A stretch of 12,907 nt of DNA, taken from contig CAMJXZ010000056.1 in assembly GCA_946409855.1 (NCBI GenBank), forward strand, positions 1 through 12,907, written 5' to 3'. Every line of letters begins with the position of its first letter. Positions within the stretch are counted from its first letter, which is position 1. Both the position numbers and the translations under genes were made by a program. The notes beneath the pieces were generated by a model that had not been told where the DNA came from, ran no database searches, and saw nothing but the letters and a program-made list of their open reading frames with translations. This DNA comes from an uncultured Clostridia bacterium. Its GTDB lineage: Bacteria > Bacillota > Clostridia > Christensenellales > Aristaeellaceae. Positions 7,205-12,907 of this stretch are shown here, piece by piece.

Positions 7205-8086
7205 TTACCAGACCTCGACGGTCCAGGTGTGGACAGACGTTTCTCCGGGCGCCAGGACGGTCCTTTCCGGCATGGAGGAAAGCTCCTCCACGACGCCTTC
7301 CCGCCCGGGCAGCGCGCTCCAGGGCTCGATGCAAAGGTAGGGGGCGTTCAGGCGCGGCGTGTGCCAGAAGCCGATGTACCGCATGTCCGGCCAGGTGACC
7401 CGGAGCCCCCGGCTGCCCTTGGGGCTTGAAAGGGTGACGCCGCGGGGGGCGTCCGCGAGGAAGACGGAATCCGAATCCCCGTCAAACAGCGCCTGCCGGA
7501 GCGGCAGCACCGTTCCGTTCAGGAGCGGGAAGGGAGACCTGGACCCGTCCGTCAGCCCCCCTTCGGAAAAACCGATCAGCCGGGGTTCGGAGGGCTCAGA
7601 GAAAGCCAGCTGGTAATCGTCAAAGGAAAGCCCTTTTTCCAGCGGCACATTGAAGCCCGGATGGCCGCCCAGGCAGAAATACATGAGCCCGGGGGAAAGG
7701 TTTGTGACCTCGTAACCGGTCCGCAGCACGCTCCCGTCCAGCGTGTAGCGGACGCGGTATTCAAAGCGGTACGGATAGACGGCGCGGGTGGCGTCGCTGT
7801 CCCGCAGCAGCAGGACGCAGGAAGCGGGGCCGGCCTCCTCCGTTTCCAGCTCGGTCTGCGCGGCAAAGCCGTGGATGCCCATCGGGTAGGACAGGCCGTC
7901 AACCGTGTAGCGCTTTTCAAAAAGCCGCCCGACAAAGGGGAACAGGTTCGGGGCGCGGCCGCTCCAATAAGCGGCGCCGCCCTGCCAGAGGTATTCGGTT
8001 CCGGTCTGTTTGCCGTAAATGGACTGAAGCTCCCCGCCCTGATTGGCTATGACGACGCGGAGCCGTTCGTTTTCCAGGGTGATCAT
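7205..8086 (-). CDS. Aldose 1-epimerase family protein (LacX-like)
   Basis: The enzyme family interconverts alpha and beta anomers of aldoses or sugar phosphates in the cytoplasm. With the ATG at 8086 the protein has 293 residues, the usual LacX-like length, and begins MITLENERLRVVIANQGGEL, the normal first strands. AAAGG lies 9 bases before this ATG. An ATG at 8095 has the AGG immediately adjacent, and the longer open frame to 8263 encodes an unrelated low-quality extension. The active-site positions are present: Arg44 within RAPNLFPFVGR, His72 in GIHGF, His142 in GGHPGF (the two catalytic histidines), and Glu254 in LCIEPW (the general base). No signal peptide is seen. It is the first gene of a two-gene minus-strand unit with the CE2-like esterase, which suggests use of sugars released from acetylated glycans, an inference from neighbourhood. 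Confidence 0.9.
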   Translation of the reverse strand: MITLENERLRVVIANQGGELQSIYGKQTGTEYLWQGGAAYWSGRAPNLFPFVGRLFEKRYTVDGLSYPMGIHGFAAQTELETEEAGPASCVLLLRDSDATRAVYPYRFEYRVRYTLDGSVLRTGYEVTNLSPGLMYFCLGGHPGFNVPLEKGLSFDDYQLAFSEPSEPRLIGFSEGGLTDGSRSPFPLLNGTVLPLRQALFDGDSDSVFLADAPRGVTLSSPKGSRGLRVTWPDMRYIGFWHTPRLNAPYLCIEPWSALPGREGVVEELSSMPERTVLAPGETSVHTWTVEVW

Positions 8087-8133
8087 CCGGGTCATCCTTT
8101 CCGTTTGGTTTTTGTCCGGACGCGCCGGACGGG

Positions 8134-8149
8134 TATATGATACCATATC
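8134..8149 (-). promoter_or_regulatory. Possible epimerase-esterase promoter (extended -10) overlapping a palindrome
   Basis: Reading the minus strand, TGG-TATCAT (the -10 at 8142-8137) forms an extended -10 element about 50 bases before the epimerase ATG. The best -35 at a 17-base spacing (TTTATC) is poor. The -10 sits inside an imperfect palindrome, ATATG-N4-CATAT (8135-8148), a plausible repressor site. A 6-bp hairpin (8114-8119 with 8125-8130) lies in the inferred leader. The assignment is tentative. Confidence 0.4.
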
Positions 8150-8177
8150 TGCCCGGAAAGATAAATACCTTTGGTCC

Positions 8178-8235
8178 ATTCTGGCGGGTCCTGCCGCGTT
8201 TTCCGCCCGCCAGGATCCGCCGCCGGCAGGGCGGA
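8178..8235. repeat. Two adjoining GC-rich inverted repeats between divergent promoters
   Basis: CTGGCGGG at 8181-8188 is exactly complementary to CCCGCCAG at 8206-8213. Pairing extends outwards to 8178/8216 with one G-U pair, and the loop is about 17 bases. Immediately next to it, TCCGCC (8216-8221) pairs with GGCGGA (8230-8235) around an 8-base loop. Neither hairpin is followed by a T-run on either strand, so these are not ordinary terminators. They lie upstream of both inferred promoters and could be protein-binding sites or part of an unrecognised RNA. The remainder of the 8087-8356 gap holds the two promoters and an A-rich tract. Confidence 0.5.
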
Positions 8236-8268
8236 CGGAACGATTTCCCTGATCGATGAGCAAAAAAC

Positions 8269-8348
8269 ACCCATAAAAAGTAAAAAAAAGAGAAGAATAA
8301 GGATTGAAAATCTGGTCAAGATATGTTATTATTTTCCATGAAAGGGGG
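8269..8348 (+). promoter_or_regulatory. Sigma70-type promoter and ribosome site of the duplicated flavoprotein
   Basis: TTGAAA (8304-8309) and TATTAT (8327-8332) are separated by exactly 17 bases, each differing from consensus at one position. An A-rich tract at about 8269-8300 just upstream looks like an UP element. Transcription would start near 8339. The ribosome site AAAGGGGG (8341-8348) lies 8 bases from the ATG, so the leader is very short and leaves no room for a riboswitch. The AT-rich block stands out sharply from the surrounding GC-rich DNA. Confidence 0.8.
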
Positions 8349-8356
8349 TTCCTGGT

Positions 8357-11300
8357 ATGAGAAAGGGAATCTGCGTCATATTATCTCTCGCGTTGGCCTT
8401 CAGCATGATGTCCGGCGCTTTCGCGCAGGCATATACGGAAGGCGTGTATACCGCGACGGCACGCGGCAATAACGGCGACGTGACGGTTGCGGTGGAAGTC
8501 AGCGGGACGGAAATCCTTTCCGTGACCGTGACGGAGCACAGTGAGACGCCCGGCGTGGCGGATCCGGCGCTGGAAACCATCCCCAAGGCGATTGTGGACA
8601 ACCAGTCCCTCGCAGTGGATACGGTGACCGGCGCGACCAACACCTCCAAGGCCATCCTGGCGGCAGCGGAAGAGGCCCTGACGGCGGCGGGCGCGGACAT
8701 TGAAGCGCTCAAGACCCCGATCGAAAAGGAAGCCGCCGCCGTGGAAGACAGGAAGACCGATGTCCTGGTCATCGGCGGCGGTCTGGCCGGCCTGTCGGCG
8801 GCGGTCGAGGCCCGGGACAACGGGGCCGAAGTCATCCTGGTGGAAAAGATGGCTTCCACCGGCGGCACGTCCGCGCTGTCCGGCGGCGGCATCGCGGCGC
8901 CCGGCTCCCGGTTCCAGATCGAGGCCGGGATCGACGACAGCGTGGCCGCGTACGTGAACCAGTGGCTGATGTACCAGAGCGTCACCGACCGGCCGGACAA
9001 CGATTCGCCCGACAGGGAGCGGATCACCTGGCTGGCCTCCCAGGGCGCTGAAACGATCGACTGGCTGGTCTCTCTGGGCTACGGCTTCGGCGCGCCCACC
9101 AGCTTCGGCATGATCGAGGGCGCCGACCGTTTCCATTATCCCAACAACCTGCCCAACGGGCAGCCCGGCAAAATGGCGGAAGTCGCCCGGGAACGGGGCG
9201 CTGAAATCCTGGTCAACACCCGCGCGACCGAGCTGGTCGTGGAGAACGGCCGCGTGGTCGGGGCCGTGGTGGAAAGCGACGGCCAGAGCTACACCATCCG
9301 GGCGAACGCCGTGGTGCTGGCCACCGGCGGTTTCTCCTGGAATGAGGAACTGATCGCCCGTCTGACGCCCGAAAACGTCAACACCGTCCATGTGGCCTCG
9401 GTGGGCTCCACCGGCGACGGCATTCTCATGGCGGAAAAGATCGGCGCGGCGCTGTACAAAAACCAGTGGCTCATGGGCATGAGCTATTCCACCCCCTCGG
9501 ACGACGGCAATACCCTGGGCGGCCTGGGCGGCCCGTGGACCATCTCCATGATGGTGGATAAGAACGGCGAGCGCTTCATGAACGAGAACGCCCACCCGAA
9601 CGCCTATTCCAAGATGATCATGCGCGACGCGGCCCCGTACTACTGCATCTACGATTCGGCGGACGAGGGGAAGGCCGCGATCCTTTCCGCCAATGAAAGC
9701 AGCAAGTACCTGATCAAGGGCGAGACCCTGAAAGAACTGGCGGAGAAGGCCGGCTTCAACGCCGATACCTTCATCGGCTGGGTGCAGGTCTGGAACAGCG
9801 GCATCAAGAACGGCACCGACGCTTTCGGCGCCAGGATCTCCTATGAAACGCCCATTACCACCGGCCCCTTCTACGCCGTGCAGATGGTGCCCACCAACAT
9901 GGACTCCATGGGCGGCATCGTCTCCGATACGGACGCAAGGGTGCTGCGCGAGGACGGAAGCGCCATCGAAGGCCTGTACGCGGCCGGCGCCGTATCCAAC
10001 GGCGCGCTGTATGACACCGCCTATATGTCCGGTTCCGCTGTGCTCAACTGCTACGTGATGGGCCGTACGGCCGGGCGGAACGGCGCTAAGGAAAAGGCGG
10101 CCGGCGGGGCCATGTACGTGCCGGGCACCTACAGCGGCGAAGGACAGGGCGTCCGCTCCACCATTCAGGTGGACGTTACCTTCAGCGAGGACGCGATCAC
10201 CGATATCAAAGTGACCGGACACGGCGAGACCCGCAACGTGGCGGACATCGCGCTGGAGACCATCCCCGCGGAAGTGCTCAGGTACCAGTCGCTGGATGTC
10301 GATGTGGTGACATCCGCCACCTTCACCAGCCGCGGCGTCCTGAACGCGATCGAGGACGCCTGCAAAAAGGCCGGCGCTGATCTGTCCGCGCTCAAAGCCA
10401 AACGGGAACGCCCGGCCGGGCAGGACGAGGAAGTCACCGCGGACGTGGCCGTGGTCGGCCTGGGTCTGGCCGGCGTGGCCGCCTCCATGAGCGCGCTGGA
10501 TGAGGGCGCGACGGTCGTCGCGGTGGAAAAGGCCGGCGCCGCCGGCGGCTCCTCCAAGTATTCCGGCGGCTTCATCACCGCCATCAACAGCAGGTGGCAG
10601 CAGGAAGTCGGCTTCACGATGGATGTCGACGCGTACTTTGCCAGCTACAACGCCCAGGAAGACATGTCCGTCAAGAAGGATGAGACGGACCGGCAGGCCA
10701 TGAAGGAAATGATCGCCCGCTCCGCCGGGGACCTGGAATTCCTGGATGCCCACGGCGACCCGATCACCGGGCCGGACGGCTTCGGCTCTCCCATGACGGT
10801 CTGGCATTATCCGGCGACCAGGACCAGCGCCTTTGACGGGGAAGCGGCCGGCGCGGACCATATCGTGGCGGGCATGAAGTGGCTGACCGAAAAAGAAGGT
10901 TTCTCCGTATACTACAACGCCGAGGCGACCGAGATCCTGACCGATGAAAACGGCCGGATTGCCGGCGTGGTCTGCAAGCGCAGGGACGGCTCCACCCTGA
11001 CGGTGCACGCTAAAGCCGTTGTCCTGGCGACCGGCGGCTGGGCGGCGTCTCCCGAGCTGATGGCGCGCTTCTGCCCCACCTTCCCGCAGGAGTGGGTGCT
11101 GCCCTATACCGCGTCCACGATGTACGACACCGGCGACGGCATCCTGATGGCCGAGAAGCTGGGCGCGGATGTCTATGAGGACGGCTGGTGGATGGACCTG
11201 GCGATTGGCGTGGACGCCGGCGGCCATTCCACCTACTTCCCCACGACCCTGAACGGGCTGATCAACTACGCCAACTACTATGTGGTGGACGGCGAGGGCG

Positions 11301-11854
11301 CCCGCGTCTTCAACACGAACGCCCTGTACGGGCCGCGCTCCATCGCCTTCTCCGACGCCATGGGCCGCACCGGCAAGCTCTTCTCCATCTTTACCGCGGC
11401 CGGTTTCCCGGGCGGCATTCAGTTCGTGGAGGACAACAACCGGGTGGACAGCAAGGAAGTCTTCAAGGCGGACACCCTGGAAGAGCTCGCCGCGCTGACC
11501 GGCATGAACCCCGAAACGTTTGTCGCCGGCGTCGAACGGTACAACGGCTTCTGCGCGAACGGAAAAGATGAGGACATGGGCCAGAACACCCTGATCCCCA
11601 TCGGTGAAGGGCCCTATTACGCCTTCCATATCAAGACCATCACTATGGGCACCATCGGCGGTGTCAAGACCGACAGCGCCAACAATGTCCTCAGCAAGGA
11701 CGGCCAGCCCATCGCCGGGCTGTACGCGGCCGGCGAGATCATCAACGGCAAGTACTTCAACCAGGTCTACGTGTCCGGCTGCGCGCAGCTGCTGTGCACG
11801 GACTCCGGCATCATCGCCGGCGCCAACGCGGCGCAGGCGGCCCTGGCCGAATAA
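8357..11854 (+). CDS. Secreted duplicated FMN-binding/FAD fumarate-reductase-like flavoprotein
   Basis: The 1165 residues begin with a Sec signal peptide (positive MRK, hydrophobic core, AFA-QA cleavage near 23). Two copies of the same two-domain unit follow. Copy 1 (about 26-580) has an FMN-binding domain with the ApbE flavinylation motif DTVTGAT (88-94, predicted attachment at Thr94). Its FAD domain has VIGGGLAG (138-145), Glu163, ATGG and an end motif GLYAAG. Copy 2 (about 586-1165) has DVVTSAT (649-655, Thr655) and VVGLGLAG (699-706), Glu724, GLYAAG. The family includes fumarate, urocanate and cinnamate-type reductases that act as terminal acceptors outside the membrane. The catalytic Arg of fumarate reductases appears kept (R406, R983), but the substrate-binding Arg near the C-terminus is Tyr in both copies (Y556, Y1138). 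The substrate is therefore unlikely to be fumarate. There is no anchor or heme motif. The gene stands alone between its own promoter and terminator. Family assignment is firm; the substrate is unknown. Confidence 0.9.
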   Translation: MRKGICVILSLALAFSMMSGAFAQAYTEGVYTATARGNNGDVTVAVEVSGTEILSVTVTEHSETPGVADPALETIPKAIVDNQSLAVDTVTGATNTSKAILAAAEEALTAAGADIEALKTPIEKEAAAVEDRKTDVLVIGGGLAGLSAAVEARDNGAEVILVEKMASTGGTSALSGGGIAAPGSRFQIEAGIDDSVAAYVNQWLMYQSVTDRPDNDSPDRERITWLASQGAETIDWLVSLGYGFGAPTSFGMIEGADRFHYPNNLPNGQPGKMAEVARERGAEILVNTRATELVVENGRVVGAVVESDGQSYTIRANAVVLATGGFSWNEELIARLTPENVNTVHVASVGSTGDGILMAEKIGAALYKNQWLMGMSYSTPSDDGNTLGGLGGPWTISMMVDKNGERFMNENAHPNAYSKMIMRDAAPYYCIYDSADEGKAAILSANESSKYLIKGETLKELAEKAGFNADTFIGWVQVWNSGIKNGTDAFGARISYETPITTGPFYAVQMVPTNMDSMGGIVSDTDARVLREDGSAIEGLYAAGAVSNGALYDTAYMSGSAVLNCYVMGRTAGRNGAKEKAAGGAMYVPGTYSGEGQGVRSTIQVDVTFSEDAITDIKVTGHGETRNVADIALETIPAEVLRYQSLDVDVVTSATFTSRGVLNAIEDACKKAGADLSALKAKRERPAGQDEEVTADVAVVGLGLAGVAASMSALDEGATVVAVEKAGAAGGSSKYSGGFITAINSRWQQEVGFTMDVDAYFASYNAQEDMSVKKDETDRQAMKEMIARSAGDLEFLDAHGDPITGPDGFGSPMTVWHYPATRTSAFDGEAAGADHIVAGMKWLTEKEGFSVYYNAEATEILTDENGRIAGVVCKRRDGSTLTVHAKAVVLATGGWAASPELMARFCPTFPQEWVLPYTASTMYDTGDGILMAEKLGADVYEDGWWMDLAIGVDAGGHSTYFPTTLNGLINYANYYVVDGEGARVFNTNALYGPRSIAFSDAMGRTGKLFSIFTAAGFPGGIQFVEDNNRVDSKEVFKADTLEELAALTGMNPETFVAGVERYNGFCANGKDEDMGQNTLIPIGEGPYYAFHIKTITMGTIGGVKTDSANNVLSKDGQPIAGLYAAGEIINGKYFNQVYVSGCAQLLCTDSGIIAGANAAQAALAE
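8432..11851 (+). repeat. Internal tandem duplication of the flavoprotein coding unit
   Basis: Residues about 26-580 (8432-10096) and about 586-1165 (10112-11851) align end to end. Matching landmarks are ADPALETIPKAI versus ADIALETIPAEV, VTGATNTSKAI versus VTSATFTSRGV, AGADIEALK versus AGADLSALK, TGDGILMAEKIGA versus TGDGILMAEKLGA, and GLYAAG in both. The copies have diverged widely elsewhere, so the duplication is old and is not an assembly artefact of identical sequence. Confidence 0.88.
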
Positions 11855-11877
11855 ACAAACGGCATCACCCAAACGAC

Positions 11878-11906
11878 GGCCGGCGGGATTCTCCGCCGGC
11901 CCTTTT
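11878..11906 (+). terminator. Intrinsic terminator after the flavoprotein gene
   Basis: GGCCGGCGG (11878-11886) pairs perfectly with CCGCCGGCC (11893-11901) around a 6-base loop and is followed by C and four T residues (11903-11906). It lies 23 bases after the flavoprotein stop codon and just before the next promoter, so it separates the two transcription units. Confidence 0.85.
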
Positions 11907-11920
11907 GCGTCGTCCGTTCA

Positions 11921-11950
11921 TTGACAGCGGAAAAAGAACTATGATAAAAT
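11921..11950 (+). promoter_or_regulatory. Near-consensus promoter of the M42 peptidase gene
   Basis: A perfect TTGACA (11921-11926) is followed after 18 bases by TAAAAT (11945-11950), preceded by TGA, which makes an extended -10. The leader of about 55 bases contains a possible 8-bp hairpin (11968-11975 with 11987-11994), followed closely by the ribosome site GGAG (12001-12004), which lies 6 bases before the GTG start. The promoter is convincing. A regulatory role for the hairpin is only a possibility. Confidence 0.78.
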
Positions 11951-12010
11951 GAACCCGATTTGGGCAGCTCCCGGGGCCGCGGTTCGCCCGGGGGCGGAGA
12001 GGAGTCCGCT

Positions 12011-12907
12011 GTGAACAGCTTTGATGAACAATATTGTCTGGACCAGTTTCAGAAGATTCTGGCCATCGACAGCACAACCGGCCAGTTCCGGGAAATCCAG
12101 GACTACATCGTCGGGGAGGTCACCCGGCTGGGCTTCCCGATGGAAGTGACCCACAAGGGCGGCGTGATCGCCGACCTGGGCGGGGAAGGGGACCCGCTGG
12201 TCGTTACTGCGCATCTGGACGATATCGGGCTGATGGTCCGCAAGGTCAACAGCGACGGTACGCTGAACGTCTGCAGCGTGGGCGGCCTTTATCCCTTTTA
12301 CTGCGTGTCTGAAAACGTGCGCGTGCATACCGGGGACGGCCGGGTGGTGACCGGCACCGTCTGCCGCACGCCGAATTCCGTCCATGTCACGGAAGAAGAA
12401 CTCCGCGCCACCCTGGGGGATTTCCGCAGGAACGTCTGCGTCGTCCTGGACGCGCCGGTGCATACCGCCGAAGAAACCCGCGCCCTGGGCATCGAGACCG
12501 GGGATATGGTGGCGCTGGAGCCGCGCTTCACGATGAGCAACGGCTACATCAAAAGCCGCTTTGTGGATGACAAGGCCTGCGTGGCCGTGCTGCTGAACGT
12601 GATGAAGACCCTCAGGGAAAAGAATCGGACGCCCAAACGGAAGGTGTACGCCTATTTTGCCTGCTACGAGGAAATCGGCCACGGCACCACCTATCTGCCC
12701 GCGGGCACCAGGGACATCCTCTCCCTGGACATCGCGCCGACCGGGCCGGACCAGAACTCCGAAGAGCACCGGGTCTCCATTTTCTGCAAGGACAGCCGCT
12801 TCCCGTACCACTATGAAATGACGGCGGAGCTCCGTGCCGCGGCCGGGAAGGCGGGTGTGGATTACGTGATGGACGTGTTTACGCCCCACTACGGCACGGA
12901 CGGGGAC
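12011..12907 (+). CDS. M42-family metallo-aminopeptidase, 3' truncated by window end
   Basis: From the GTG at 12011 (ribosome site GGAG 6 bases upstream) the frame stays open to the window edge for 299 codons. It starts MNSFDEQYCLDQFQKILAID, typical of M42 glutamyl aminopeptidase/endoglucanase-like enzymes, which are cytoplasmic dinuclear-metal peptidases that form large tetrahedral complexes. Expected residues are in place: metal ligand His68 with Asp70 in AHLDDIG, bridging Asp187 in VDDK, catalytic base Glu220 and ligand Glu221 in YEEIGHG, and ligand Asp240 in LSLDIAP. The last histidine ligand would lie past the edge. Near the end, YGTDGD replaces the more usual GGTDA-type segment, so it may be a divergent subgroup. 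No signal peptide is seen. Substrate preference cannot be read from the sequence. It has its own promoter and is not linked to the flavoprotein. Confidence 0.88.
   Translation, partial: MNSFDEQYCLDQFQKILAIDSTTGQFREIQDYIVGEVTRLGFPMEVTHKGGVIADLGGEGDPLVVTAHLDDIGLMVRKVNSDGTLNVCSVGGLYPFYCVSENVRVHTGDGRVVTGTVCRTPNSVHVTEEELRATLGDFRRNVCVVLDAPVHTAEETRALGIETGDMVALEPRFTMSNGYIKSRFVDDKACVAVLLNVMKTLREKNRTPKRKVYAYFACYEEIGHGTTYLPAGTRDILSLDIAPTGPDQNSEEHRVSIFCKDSRFPYHYEMTAELRAAAGKAGVDYVMDVFTPHYGTDGD

Noticed and set aside
6117..7340. A 407-codon plus-strand open frame opposite the esterase and epimerase genes
   Set aside because: It crosses from one minus-strand gene into the next, has no family signature and is explained by GC-rich antisense.
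8087..8263. An N-terminal extension of the epimerase to an ATG at 8263
   Set aside because: The added 59 residues run through the inferred promoter and inverted repeat and have no family similarity; the ATG at 8086 gives the normal N-terminus and length.
8381..11872. An uninterrupted 1163-codon open frame on the minus strand opposite the flavoprotein gene
   Set aside because: It mirrors the flavoprotein gene almost exactly and is rich in His, Gly, Arg and Ala with no recognisable domain. High-GC codon use in the real gene avoids the codons that would make antisense stops. The plus-strand frame has signal peptide, promoter, ribosome site and domains.
1..12907. tRNA or rRNA genes, CRISPR arrays, insertion sequences, prophage or defence genes
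   Set aside because: I saw no cloverleaf-type genes, no regularly spaced direct repeats, no transposase or integrase-like frames and no terminal inverted repeats with target duplications.

Overview
The window looks like a high-GC member of the Bacillota, most likely a gut- or rumen-type Clostridia. This rests on several signs: strong AGGAGG-type ribosome binding sites, TTGACA/TATAAT-type promoters standing out as AT-rich islands, a PyrK/PyrDB-type dihydroorotate dehydrogenase, a LacX-like aldose epimerase, a CE2-like esterase and a secreted FMN/FAD reductase of the kind common in anaerobic gut Gram-positives. No marker gene fixes the species, so this is inference.

Positions 1-5914 form one tightly packed plus-strand block: the 3' end of carB, then pyrK, pyrD, pyrF, pyrE and pyrB, followed by a zinc-ribbon Bax-inhibitor-1-like membrane protein. 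The pyr genes overlap or are separated by fewer than 20 bases, so they are very probably one operon for de novo UMP synthesis. carB supplies carbamoyl phosphate, PyrB makes carbamoyl aspartate, PyrK/PyrD oxidise dihydroorotate, and PyrE/PyrF convert orotate to UMP. carA and pyrC would have to lie outside the window. PyrB carries a C-terminal zinc domain like that of the regulatory chain PyrI but lacks the PyrI nucleotide-binding domain. A bidirectional-looking terminator ends this block at about 5948-5991.

Positions 6051-8086 (minus strand) hold a two-gene operon transcribed towards the pyr block: a LacX-like aldose 1-epimerase followed by a secreted two-domain SGNH (CE2-like) carbohydrate esterase. 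This suggests handling of acetylated or otherwise decorated sugars.

Positions 8087-8356 form a divergent regulatory region. It has a possible epimerase promoter, two GC-rich inverted repeats, an A-rich tract and a very good sigma70-type promoter reading rightwards. That promoter drives a single 1165-residue secreted flavoprotein (8357-11854). The protein is an internal tandem duplication of [FMN-binding domain + fumarate-reductase-like FAD domain], and both copies have unusual active-site residues. A GC-rich hairpin terminator follows. A near-consensus promoter then reads into a 3'-truncated M42-family aminopeptidase gene starting at GTG 12011 and running off the window end.

The two most interesting features are the four-flavin duplicated reductase with an unknown acceptor and the PyrB-zinc domain fusion that lacks the allosteric domain.
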